From Haberlea rhodopensis (lineage: Eukaryota; Streptophyta; Magnoliopsida; Lamiales; Gesneriaceae), in contig CAJQUN010000496.1 in assembly GCA_907163345.1 (NCBI GenBank), positions 248,001 through 312,000 on the forward strand: a stretch of DNA of 64,000 bases, written 5' to 3'. The position numbers and the translations under genes are program-made. Shown piece after piece: positions 44,694 through 55,124 of this stretch; the first letter of the stretch is position 1, and each line of letters begins with the position of its first letter. The notes under the pieces are model-generated. The model did not search any database. It was given only the letters and a program-made list of their open reading frames with translations, and had not been told where the DNA came from.

Positions 44694-47600
44694 TGTGAGA
44701 CCCCATTATTAATCAAGATATTAAGGTGCGATAAGAGAACTAATCATTCATGTGCATATATCAGAGTAGTAGTGTCGTGTTGATTAACCTGAGCTTAAGA
44801 GATTACAGTACCAAAAGTTTAAAAGGAATTACACATATTCCTACAAAAGGTACTACACTATAGTCTTACTCTACTCCTTGTAGAAGCTATACAAAATTTT
44901 CTCTAACATGCTAATCCTGTAGCACTCCTTATAGCTCAGCATATCAACCCTGACCCTGGTTCTCATCATCAAAAGCACCTACAAAGACAACCCCCAACAC
45001 ATGAGCATACCGTGATTCATATTCAACATAATATGGAAGTAAAGCGTAAATGCACAATCATAAATACAAAGCACTTCCTGTATTTCCAGCATTTATAACA
45101 CCCATTGGTTGTCCCTGTACCATAACTCATAATAAAACACATTATATGAAATTATGGATCCTTTAATAATGTCATGACATAACACCTCTTTCTTTACATA
45201 GCTTTTGAGTCATATATCAACAGTTATGTTAATACTTCATGCTTCCACAACTCATAATGAGCGGTACAATCTTCCCCGCTTCATTACTACATAATCTCAT
45301 AATGAACGGTACAATCCTCCCCGCTTCATTACTACAGAACCTCATAATGAGCGGTACAATCCTCCCCGCTTCATTACTACAGAACCTCATAATGAGCGGT
45401 ACAATCCTTCCCGCTTCATTACTACAGAACAAGCATAAGCATTAAACATACACCGTGATCTCTCTTGACTCGTGTAATACACCTCTTTATTCCACATCAC
45501 AATATGCAACAACAATGCATAATATGCAACAACAATGCATAATAACATGTATCATACTCTTAATGCATCACATTGCATTCATCATGTGTCAAAAAGACAA
45601 ACATAAAGTACATGTTACCGTTGGGATGCACGGTGTCAAGTTTTAATATAATGGTTTAAGAGTAAAGAGTGTCGTACCCACAGGGACTAGTAGCAATTAC
45701 CACGATCGATTAGAATTTCTATATTTAACCTACGATTATGGAATGATTATTAAACTAAATTGACTTAAGCACAAAAATTAACCTAACCAGCAGTGATGAA
45801 TAATTGAAGAGAATTTATAAACGAGTTATCAAGACGTCGGTTCACCCATGTAATCCTCCAAAAGTTGTCTATTAATTAAGATTCAATGTTCTATGTTCTA
45901 GGGTGACGAGTTTTCCTATTTCATTCGTTATACCTTGGTCCGGTTATAACTAGTCTAGCATTAATCTACAATAAATCACTCCCGTTCTTTATTGAATGAT
46001 TAATACCGAAAAATGCTTTGTGAAAACTACTAGCCTTCGATTTTGGTAAATCTATTGCTATCACACGTGTGCTAGATTTTACTTGGTCCGTCTCAACCTA
46101 AAACCCACGGCCTAATTTACTACGTCGTATCGTAATCTCATATGGTCAATTCAATTACGATTACCAAAATCATGCAAAAGGTAGCTAATCTTTTACAAGC
46201 ATTAAAAACATAATTATGCGCAAAGATCATAGAAATTAAATCAAAACCGTTAATTAACTCAAGGGTTCAAACATGGGATCCCCTATGTCTTGACAAATAT
46301 CTTAGCCAACAACCATAATCAAATTATAATGCAAAAACATGTCTTTAAACAAATTTAACATCACAATCTGAAATAAAAATATATTAAGTTCAGAAATACT
46401 AAGATAACGAGGATGTCGCTCCGTGCGTCGCTCCGTTCTTTCGTTCCTTGCGTTGCTCTTGCTCTTCAATGATTTGTGGTCTTGCTTTGGATGGAGGAGA
46501 GGCTGTTAGGTCTCAGAAAATGTGTGCAAAAGCCCCCCCCCCCCCCCAAAACGTCATAAAATCTTCTATACATAATGTGGAGGAGTTTTGCAAAGTTTGG
46601 ACACAAAATCACCAAGTAGGAAACAAAATCTTGATTTTTCAGGGTTTGGCGATCGATCTTCGTCATTTGGCGATCGATCGCGGAAACATTCTGGATGGTG
46701 GCAATCGATCTTCGTTATTGGCGATCGATCGCGGACCTCAAATCTCCATTCTTGCGATTTGGTCCCTGCTTTTCCAGATTTGCTCAGTTTGGTCCTTTTT
46801 CAGCATTTTTAAGCCCATTTCATCCACTTTTATGCATTTGGACCTAGATTCCTGACATATACAAATATATACCAAAACGTGTAATATTTTCTAGGAATCA
46901 CTACAAAAACACCCCTAATCATATATCAAATTAAGTGTAAAAATCACACTTATCAGTGTGTTGTGGGACTCTATCCCCTGCGCTGTGTAGCTGTCTGTGA
47001 AGGCTCTACACAAGTGTACAATACAACATTAGATGTCTCATTACAATCCATATCAAAAATTAAACAAATTCCACATTTTAAAAAAAGGCACTACCGATCG
47101 ATCGGCCCCCATCACCGATCGATCGGTGAATTGTTCGAATTTTGTAAAAATGCTACGGCTTTTGCCGATCGATCGGTGTTCTTCACCGAACGATCGGTCG
47201 CTCTGTTTCAACCCAGGTTTTCCAGAATTCCCTAACACCGATATTCATACCCTTCAATCTAACATGTAAGACACACAACATGTCAAAACCAACATGCTAG
47301 CAGTTACAATACACTACTCAGAGTGTATTCATGTCAAATTTACACCCCAAACATAAACCCACATGCATCAACACCGTCCATTTACATAAGTACTCAACCA
47401 ACTTTTCCGGAAACAGAACAACATATTTCATTACCAGATTTATTGAGCACCTCATTTCATGCTATTAAAACTACAACATATCTCATAAAGCATGCTTGAA
47501 CAAAAACGTCCTGGGCTTTACAAAACTACCATGCATGTACTCAAATCGAGGGTTCACCAAAACACCAACTAACATGCATGATATCACCTCCTCAATATTA

Positions 47601-48300
47601 GTCGCAATCCATATTTTTCCAGAAAAACAGGGCAAATATCTACCCAGATTTTCGAACACCTTATTTCACATGCTTTAATCCTTCACATAAAACATGTAAC
47701 ATGCACATGGAAAAATACTGAGAGCTTCATAATAACACCATGTAAGCATTTAAATCGAAGGTTTTAAGAAACCTAAGCTAACATGCCAAAATCACACCAC
47801 TTAAAAGCAAGAACTTAACAAGCTTAAAAAAAAAATGGCAAGGCTCCTCACGGTTTTGCTCAGCAGGTGTTAGAGGTTATTTGGGAGAGAAGGCTCGAGA
47901 TTTGGGAAGGGAGAAGGAGGCTGAATAATTGAGCCAAGTGGGGTGACTAATCAGCTTATGCACAGTTGATTGGTATGGGTTGGGGGGTGGTTGGGTGTTG
48001 GGTGGTATGATGTGTTATGTTTTGGTCCCGGTATTTAGCACGATGTATTAAAATATCCTCACATGATATTTATAGTATTTTCTCAAAAAAAATACTTCAA
48101 TTCCCATTTAAACATGCTTCACCAAAACAAATAACACACACCCTAAATAAACATGCCACAACCCCAAAATCCCAACATATATCACATGCACCTTGAAATG
48201 TATCTCCTCGATAATATTAATTCAATCCCATGAATTAACACCCAAATCATCATAATTTAATTAATGATTAAAATAACATAATCATTTCGGGGATATCACA
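44694..48300 (-). repeat. 5' LTR of chromovirus copy 2 (right), interrupted
   Basis: Aligns with 37,522-39,896. It carries a solo LTR at 45,627-46,955 in place of 34 bp, and lacks about 60 bp near 47,836. The hairpin array is at 45,251-45,430 and the palindrome cluster at 47,094-47,195. Confidence 0.9.
45627..46955 (-). repeat. Solo LTR of a Tat-like element inside a chromovirus LTR
   Basis: Plus-strand ends TGCACGGTGTCAAG and CACACTTATCA. Reversed, it reads TGATAAGTGTGATTTTTACAC...CTTGACACCGTGCA, related to the outer element's LTR family (TGATAAGTGTCG, CTTGACACCGTGCA). No interior follows. It has no 5-bp duplication; 34 bp of the host LTR are missing. It holds a GCGATCGATCGC-like cluster at 46,646-46,731 and a 12-C run near 46,533. 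Confidence 0.8.
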
Positions 48301-49222
48301 CGTCTTGCATCTTTCTTAATACGAGATCGCCGACCTGGAAAGTTTTTTGAATAACTCATCGGTAATACATTCGCGCAATACGATTACGATAGGCTTCCAT
48401 TCTGATGGCCGCAGCTTCCCTTGTTTCTTCAATTAAATCAACGTCAGCAGCTCTTCTCTCACTCTTTTGTTCATCATAGAAATGTACTCTTGATGATTCT
48501 GCACCAATTTCTGCTGGGAGTACCGCTTCATTTCCATAGACCATACTGAATGGGGTTTCACCTGTTCCCGTCCCTGCTGTAGTTCGATAGGACCATAGAA
48601 CATTAGGTAGTTCTTCCACCCAATTTCCTTTTGCTTTTCCCAACCTAGTTTTAATGCTTTGTACCAGAGACCTGTTGGTGACCTCTACTTTACCATTGCT
48701 TTGAGGATACGCAACAGAAATGAAAGCCTGATGGATTTTTAACTCTTCACACCATGTCCTGAGCAGAGCTCCCTGGAATTGCCTTCCGTTATCCGAGATG
48801 ATTTTCCTCAGGACACTATATCGACAGACGATGTTTTTCAAGATGAAGTTGAAGACCTATTTCTCAGTGATTCTGGCTAATGGTTCAGCTTCAACCCACT
48901 TCGAGAAATAATCAATAGCCAAAATTAAAAATTTCTTCTGAGCTTTACCTGTTGGAAATGGTCCTACTATATCAATGCTCCACTGGTCAAACGGGCATGC
49001 TGCCACAATTGCTTTCATCATCATAGTTGGATGATGCTGAAGTCTAGAGTGTATTTGATACATGTCACATGATATTACCATAGCAGTAGAGTCCTTCTGA
49101 ATTGTAGGCCATAAATATCCAGCAAAGAGCACCTTCTTTGCCAAGAAATATGCTCCTAGATGATTTCCACAGCATCCCTCATGGATTTCCCTTAATACAT
49201 AATCTGATTCTTTCGGACCCAA
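48301..49222 (-). pseudogene. Integrase of Tat-lineage element, main part
   Basis: Part 49,222-48,857 covers the zinc finger (EIHEGCCGNHLGAYFLAKKV, then CDMYQIHSR) and the first catalytic Asp in WSIDIVGPFP. Part 48,841-48,356 has IISDNGRQFQ (second Asp) and PQSNGKVEVTNRSL (catalytic Glu), then SYRTTAGTGTGETPF and YGNEAVLPAEIG, characteristic of the Tat lineage. A frameshift and stop separate the two near 48,850. A stop at 48,353-48,355 precedes QVGDLVLRKMQD, after which the chromovirus interrupts the gene. The C-terminal end is at 37,396-37,521. Confidence 0.9.
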
Positions 49223-49303
49223 ACAACGCAGAAGTGGTTGGGAAAAGACCTCTTGTACACGATTCCTTCAATGAGTATGAATCCCTGACTCCTCTTCTTG
49301 AGT

Positions 49304-49835
49304 CTATATCTTTTTGGTATCAGTCGAGAGCTTAGCATTGGTAAGATAGTCTAAGAGATCTTGTCGCCAATCATTTTTTTCCATAGATTTAGATGTAACA
49401 TCCTGACTAGGAGTTAATTCAACTTGAAACCCCACGTCTCTATTTTGCCAAGTGCGGAGAGCACTAGCCATTCTTGCCAAGCTGTCGGCCTTTCTATTCT
49501 CTTCTCTTGGCATCTGTTTGAAATATTACTTATGGATCCCTCCTTGATTTTTTCTGTGGTACTTGCATACTTGATTAACTTCTTGTTCTTAACCTCATAG
49601 ACTTCATTCATCTGCTGGGCTACTAGCTGAGAATCAAAGAAGACATGTATACGTTTAGCTCCAACATTTCGAGCAGCCCTTAATCCGGTTAATACTGCCT
49701 CATACTCTGCTTCATTGTTGGAAGCTCGGAAATCCAATCGTACTGCTAACCATACCTCATCTCCGGTTGGAGAGATCGATACACCCCAATTACGCTTCCC
49801 TCATTACAAGAAGAACCATCAACAAATGCTTTTCA
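49304..49835 (-). pseudogene. Second (archaeal-type) RNase H of Tat-lineage element
   Basis: KAFVDGSSC near 49,830 starts the domain (first catalytic Asp). ASNNEAEYEAVLTGLRAARN (Glu) and HVFFDSQLVAQQMNEVYE (Asp) follow in 49,737-49,414. After a frameshift near 49,520 the end reads MPREENRKADSLARMASAL (last Asp). This additional RNase H between the usual one and integrase is the hallmark of Tat elements. Confidence 0.85.
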
Positions 49836-50149
49836 TAATTCTTCTTTCTGGGGATGCATAGTTTCCGCAATGAAATCTGCTAAGGCCTGAGCTTTGATAG
49901 CCGTGCGTGGCTAGTACTGTATATCATACTCTCCTAGCTAAGTTGTCCACTTGACGAGTTGTTCAGAGACATTTGCGCGATTGAGTATTTTTCTCAGGGA
50001 GCTGTTTTTTAGCACCGTTATAGGATGGATAGGAAATAAGGCCTGTGTCTCCTAGCTGTTATGATCAACATTAGAGCAAACTTTTTGATCTCTGAATACC
50101 TCAGCTCAGCATCTTTCAAGGCATGAGATAAGTAATATATAGGGTGTTG

Positions 50150-51412
50150 TTATGATTCCATCTCTTTTATTAGAACCGAGCTGATTGCTTCCTCAGTTGC
50201 TGATAAGTAGATAAATAACCTCTCTGCCAGCAGAGACTTAGCTAGTATAGGGAGTTCAGCCATGTATTTTTTCAATTCTTCAAATGCTTCCCCGCATTTT
50301 TCGTTCCATTCGAATTTATCAGCTTTCCGGAGTATCTTAAAAAAGGGAAGACTTCTATGAGCGGATCTAGAGATAAATCGTGATAAAGCTACGATTTTTC
50401 CTGTGAGGCGTTGTACCTCTTGAAGGTTCTTTGGAGGAGACATCTCACAGATAGCTCTCACCTTTTCTGGATTAGCTTCAATACCCCTTGCTGTCACCAT
50501 GTAGTCTAGAAACTTCCAACTTTTTACCCCAAACACACATTTATGGGAATTTAACTTTAATCCATAAGACCTGAGAGTAGAGAAAGTCTCCGTCAGATCG
50601 GCTATTAGACCGGTGCCACTTTTTGATTTTACCAGAATGTCGTCTACATATACTTCCACATTTTGGCCTAGCTATTCTGAAAACACATTATCCATCAAAC
50701 GCTGGTAAGTAGCTCCCGCATTCTTGAGTCCGAAGGGCATAACAACATAGGCAAAAGTCCCATCTGAGGTGACAAAAATCACCTTATCTTGATCTTCTTA
50801 GCCAAAGGATTTGATGATATCCCTGGTAGGCATCCATTAAGCACAAATACTGGTGTCCTGCTGTGGAGTCGACCATCTGATCAATCCTTGGTAATGGGTA
50901 ACAATCCTTTGGGCAGCCTTATTAAGATCTCGGAAGTCTATGCAAATCCTCCACTTTCCCGAGCTCTTTGGTACCAGAACCACGTTTGAGAGCCATGTTG
51001 GAAATTGTAGTTCTCGAATATGACCCACCCAAAGGAGTTCCTCCACTTGTTCTCTTATGACTTTATCCTTTCCAGGTCCAAAGTGTCTTTTCTTCTGTTT
51101 TACAGGTTGGACTCCTGAAAGCACATTCAAACGAAGTTCTAGGACGTCTGGTCTAATTCCCCTTAGATCACGAGCACTCCAAGCAAATATATCCTCATTT
51201 TTGATCAGACACGAGATGAGATATGCTCTTATATTTATTTCCAAGTCCCTGGCTACTTTTACTTTCTGATCAGTGGTGACGAGCTCAACTATTTCTGGTT
51301 CTTCATCTAAGCTGTTTGGGACGCTTATGTCAATTGGAATACTACACCCAGCTCTTTCAATACAACCGATCTCTCGACGAGCTCGCTTTCTATCTTCTTT
51401 TACTTCGTCCAC
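50150..51412 (-). pseudogene. Reverse transcriptase and first RNase H of Tat-lineage element
   Basis: 51,412-50,837 holds the RT N-terminal part with HFGPGKDKVIREQVEELL and SGKWRICIDFRDLNKA. The middle (50,836-50,660) is interrupted by stops but shows the usual fingers-palm sequence. 50,659-50,150 contains the catalytic YVDD box (MEVYVDDILVKSKSG), KCVFGVKSWKFLDYMV, LTGKIVALSRFISRSAHRSL and the start of the first RNase H. Between 50,150 and 49,835 the RNase H is decayed. Several stops and frameshifts are present. Confidence 0.9.
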
Positions 51413-51584
51413 ATAACATCGGCGGGCTGTTTTCTAATCACCACAAAGAACCCCAACCTCTCTACCCACTGGGAATTTTAGTTTCTGATGATAGGTAGAA
51501 GCTACTGCCTTGAAGTCCTTCAGCAGGCCGGCCTAGGATTGCATTATATGATGAAGTTGCCTCAACCACAGTGAAATTAACCAT

Positions 51585-51929
51585 TTATGTTATGCTAGAC
51601 ATCCCATGACCAAGAGATAAGGGCAGGGTGATTTGTCCAAAAGGTTGAATTGCATGCCCAGTGAACCCGTACAAAGGAGTTGTAATATGTTCAAACTTTG
51701 ACCCCTCTATCTGCATCTTTTCTAAGGTGTCTTTGAACAAAACATTAACTGAGCTTCTGGTATCAATGAAGATCCTTGCTACATCATAGTTTGCTATGGT
51801 TACAGTGGTTACAGTGACCACTAGAGCGTCGGTGTGCGGTGTTGCAACTCCTTTTAGATCATCAGGCCCAAAGCTTATGACAGGCTCATCTCTTGAAATT
51901 AGCTCTTCCGATACTTCGAAACTTTCCAA
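51585..51929 (-). pseudogene. Aspartic protease of Tat-lineage element, altered active site
   Basis: PVISFGPDDLKGVATPHTDA leads to the catalytic region FIDTRSSVNVLF, where the usual D-T/G-G-S has Arg in place of Gly, then YGFTGHAIQPFGQI. The frame overlaps the end of gag (51,899-51,929) and a stop follows near 51,585. The Arg substitution makes the protease unlikely to work. Confidence 0.85.
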
Positions 51930-53451
51930 TCTTTCCGAGCTCTGCCTGAATCTCCATCAGTGGGTCCCCCCGAGATCATATTGATAGTTCCTTGGGTGGG
52001 ATTATTATCCACATGTTCGACCCTTCTCCTTTGATTATCTGTTTCTTTAGGAGGAATATCCCTTTCAAGGGACCTGGTTCTGCCATTATGTGGTGTTTTT
52101 TCTCTTCTGTTACCTCGGTATCGGCTTCTAGCATGACTTTTGTGATAAGGTTCTTGAGTCCTTGTTAGGAGAGTTTTTATTTCATAATCTCTTTTGATGA
52201 TTCTCTCTACGTCATCTTCAATCTTCTGCCACTCATCAGTTATATGACCGTACTCTCCATGGAATACACAGTACTTATCAGAGGGAGGCAGACGGGGTCC
52301 CTTATCCGACTTTCTTGGTCTTTTCAGTTTCTTTCTATCATCACATATTTCCATACCTCTTTCCAAGCTCATGGACAGAAGTATACATGAAGCAAATTGA
52401 CTTCTAGTTTGACTACTGTCGTCGGTCCTATCAGCCAGTCTTTTCTTGCTTACCTCTAACTTATCTTTTTTTTTTTTTTTTTCTGATGGCCATAGATCAT
52501 CCCTTCTCTGTCTCTGAGCATCTTCTAGATTGATGTACTTTTCAGCTCTTCCTAGAAGTTCGTCATAACTACGAGGGGGTTTCTTTACCAATGATTTAAA
52601 GAACTCTCCTGCCTTAAGCCCTTGTGTGAAGGCATTAATAAGGACATCTACCGTTGCAGTGAGGACCTCTAAGGCTGCCCCATTAAAGCGTTGTACGAAC
52701 TCCCTCAAGGACTCCTGTTCATTCTGAATAAGTTTTTTGATACCTCTTGCTGCTGACGAATTGGTTTAGAAAAGCCGAACTGAATTCCTCAAAACAACGT
52801 ACAGTGTTTGGTTTAATTAAATTAAACCATTGTTGTGCTGATCTAACCAGGGTGGTAAGGAAAACATGTCATTTGATCCAATCGGAATACCTATGCAACA
52901 GAGCAGCATTCTCAAATCTTCCAAGGTGTTCTTCCGGGTCTGTGCTGCCGTCATATTCTCCTACCGCAGGTTGTCTGAAATTTGGGGGGAGCTTCTCTCC
53001 TAAAATAGCTTGGGAGAAAGGACTTTCTTTCCTAGCCACTGGAGTTCGGCCACCTAGATGTTGACCCAATCTCCTTATCTCTCCCCATATAGCTTCCATT
53101 GGATCTATCAGTGGAGGCTCTACTTGCGTAACTGCATCACTACTTGCTACCCTATTATTTTCAGGGACCTACTCTGGTTGAACAGGCGGTGGTGCCAGAT
53201 TTGTTTGTGGAGGGGGTGGAGCTTGGTTAGACTCCGGAGGTGGTGGAACTTGGTGTTGGAAAAAAGTACTCTGCATGGTTCGATTGATGAATTGTACAAG
53301 TTGTTCCATAGTCAGATCTCCCACATTCATAACAGGAGGGGGTGGTTTGATCTTCTGGCATTGGAGGAATATCATGATTTTCCATACTAGGACTTTCTCT
53401 TCCTCCCAGGTTCCTCCTGATTCCACGCCCACGTCCACGTTGTCCAGCCAT
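51899..53451 (-). pseudogene. gag of Tat-lineage element
   Basis: Likely start at 53,451 (MAGQRGRGRGIRRNLGGRES). Within 110 bp a C-rich tract near 53,340 shifts the frame to MNVGDLTMEQLVQFINRTMQ. 53,099-52,869 carries EYDGSTDPEEHLGRFENAAL, the start of the Tat capsid core, then a further shift. 52,708-51,899 continues MREFVQRFNGAALE and the end of the capsid (FKSLVKKPPRSYDELLGRAE), and a nucleocapsid motif CVFHGEYGHITDEW where the last Cys is Trp. The first stretch upstream of 53,451 is the untranslated leader after the PBS. Confidence 0.85.
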
Positions 53452-53473
53452 ATCAACGTCTTCAACTCACAAC

Positions 53474-53491
53474 TTCCCACAGACGTCGCCA
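53474..53491 (-). other. Primer-binding site of Tat-lineage element
   Basis: TGGCGACGTCTGTGGGAA on the minus strand, 2 bp after the 5' LTR. The form TGGCG-CGTCTGTGGGAA is usual in plant Tat elements. I do not assign the tRNA with certainty. Confidence 0.7.
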
Positions 53492-53493
53492 AT

Positions 53494-54147
53494 TGATATC
53501 ACCAAAAAAGAGTGACTACCTTCTGATAAAAATAAGAGGTGAGCAATACCTCCCGGTGTCTTCAATGCAAATAATAATGTCAATATCGCTTAGGATCCTC
53601 AACTGAAATCACGAAATAAATGTGAGAAGGGGCCAGAAGTTTTTCGGCGTGTCCCCTCCGACGCTTAAGTCAGGGGAGAGGATACAAGAAAATATATACT
53701 TGTAAAGTAATATGATTGTGAATGAATGAGTTGGTACCCCAAACCTGGTATTTATAGGCAGAGACCCGAGAATTTCCATGCAACAAGGACTCTTTCCATG
53801 TTTATCCAAATCTTACCAAGATATGTTAAGATCTTGTGAATACAATCAAATCCCTGATATTGCTCCGCTGATCCAGGACTTACCTAGTTTAGGGGACTTA
53901 GTTTCCTCGTTGAGCACACTTATCAAGCAAGAAATGAGAAGAGCTCGACCGGTGAGCTCTGTTCCCAAAAGAGGTCGACAAGCCATTTGGCAAAGGGTCA
54001 ACAGGTGAGGTGAAGCACGTCGGCCCAACAGGTCGGTCCTAACAAAGAGCCCGGAAGAGCAGGCGATGTCTTTTGAAGTAAGTCAAGTAGTACACAACGG
54101 AGTCAGGTCGGCTCATCAAGTGGTGTCTTCATATTTAGGGGGTATCA
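53494..54147 (-). repeat. 5' LTR of Tat-lineage element (right)
   Basis: Counterpart of 32,064-32,716. It is followed on the right by AAAAT and the rest of the copia integrase. Confidence 0.92.
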
Positions 54148-54152
54148 AAAAT

Positions 54153-54520
54153 AGTTAGATGTCTGCTGTAAAATGCAAGAATGCCCAGGAGCTTTTGGGC
54201 AGAAGCTGCAGCTACGATTACTTACTTGATAAACACGAGTCTCTCATCTGCCATTGAATTTAGATGAAACAATTTACATGTCCTAACCTGAGGGGTGCAT
54301 TAGAAAGGAAGAAGAAGGTAACGTGTGCCAATTAAAGAAATATTTGTACGACATAAAATAGGCACGGTCTAAACAGTCTGACTCTATCATGCTAAAGATT
54401 GGTTTCATGAGATGTGATTTTGAAAATTGCGTATATATACGAAAGAGACATATAATAATGTCCATATTTATTTATTGCTATACGTTGACGATTGACATGT
54501 ATTTTCGGTTTGGAAAATTA
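54153..54520 (+). pseudogene. copia integrase tail and RT remnant
   Basis: After the second (G/A)AAAT copy the integrase continues (AWAEAA-like context, TYLINT near 54,220). It is then joined by deletion to RT-like pieces: CQLKKYLYDIK, DCVYI-like residues near 54,430 and a diverged YVDD-like region near 54,480. The deletion removes most of RT. An unrelated LTR begins at 54,526. Confidence 0.6.
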
Positions 54521-54525
54521 GCAAG

Positions 54526-55124
54526 TGTACTAAGTCAAGTTATAATACAATTGGATTGAGTCCAAGTCATACCCATAGAGATCAATATAATTACTAGAAT
54601 ATGAATTATTTCCTTAATCTAGGCTAATTGTTAAAAGAGAATTGATTGATATATTAAACTAAATTATATAATATAGCAAGGATCACAAATTAGAGAATAA
54701 AAGTGCCAGATAAACAATGTTGGGGTTCAACAATTACCTCTGCTTTGTGATCGGTTGAACACGTGGCGTTTGTGCCAGTGTATGGTTGAAAAGTTTGATG
54801 TTGTGTCATTAACCTTAACTATAGTTATTGGTAAAACGGTAAAAGCTCGATCCTACAATTGGTATCAGAGCCAAGGTCGAGTGTTCGATTCCTAAGAGTT
54901 GCGGAGAGTGCAATTATTGGAGGATGGATTGTTGGGGTTCAATAATTGCCTCTGTTTTGTGATCGGTCGAACACGTGGTGCTTGTGCCAGTGTATGGTTG
55001 AAAATATTGATGTTGTGTAATTACCATTAACTATAGTTATTGGTAAAGCGGTAAGCACTCGATCCTACAAACACAAATAAGACAAAATAAATCCCTAAAT
55101 TATCTATAGGATTCGTACTTATCA
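54526..55124 (-). repeat. LTR of a further Ty3-type element, interrupted by a TRIM
   Basis: Plus-strand ends TGTACTAAGTCAAG and ACTTATCA. In minus orientation it starts TGATAAGTACGAATCC and ends CTTGACTTAGTACA, similar in style to the outer element and the solo LTR. A purine tract (CTAAGTGTGGGGGAAT on the minus strand, 55,125-55,140) abuts it, so the element interior lies to the right. Without the TRIM it is only about 240 bp; the partner LTR was not found. Confidence 0.6.
54718..55069 (+). mobile_element. TRIM (terminal-repeat retrotransposon in miniature), complete
   Basis: Two 140-bp LTRs (54,718-54,857 and 54,930-55,069) starting TGTTGGGGTTCAA and ending CTCGATCCTACA flank only 72 bp. 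This contains an iMet PBS (TGGTATCAGAGCC, 54,860-54,872) and a purine tract (ATTGGAGGATGGAT) just before the second LTR. Flanks AACAA and AACAC match at 4 of 5. The small size and complete signals define a TRIM. Confidence 0.88.

Larger units (their letters stand above)
37522..48300 (-). mobile_element. Ty3-gypsy chromovirus (Tekay/Del-like), copy 2
   Basis: The LTRs are 37,522-39,896 and 44,694-48,300; the latter is enlarged by a 1.3-kb solo LTR. Gene order on the minus strand is as in copy 1, with similar proteins throughout. The palindrome type and hairpin units in the LTRs differ, so it is a separate subfamily. It interrupts the Tat integrase. No 5-bp duplication is visible (TGAAC on the left, CGTCT on the right). 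Several frameshifts break pol. Confidence 0.92.
32064..54147 (-). mobile_element. Tat-lineage (Retand/Ogre-like) Ty3-gypsy element with antisense gene and 3' tandem repeats
   Basis: LTRs of 653 and 654 bp flank a 22-kb span, with a 4-of-5 duplication (GAAAT at 32,059-32,063, AAAAT at 54,148-54,152). In minus orientation the order is 5' LTR, PBS, gag, protease, RT, RNase H, second (archaeal-type) RNase H, integrase, two tandem-repeat arrays, an oppositely oriented gene, PPT and 3' LTR. A second RNase H defines the Tat lineage. Antisense frames plus 3' tandem repeats are known from Retand/Ogre-type members. A MITE and a second chromovirus are nested in it. All pol genes are broken. Confidence 0.9.
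30190..54520 (+). mobile_element. Ty1/copia element, broken, split by a Tat-lineage insertion
   Basis: 5' LTR end and PBS-like sequence, gag, protease and integrase lie left of 32,063. The rest of the integrase and a short RT fragment lie right of 54,147. The reading resumes inside the integrase, just after NGYVERMN, across the (G/A)AAAT duplication of the Tat element. RT is largely deleted, RNase H and the 3' LTR were not found, and the left LTR boundary is uncertain. Confidence 0.75.

Noticed and set aside
46533..46547. Long C run as a regulatory or G-quadruplex element
   Set aside because: A single homopolymer of about 12 C without further G/C runs; more likely slippage or a sequencing artefact.
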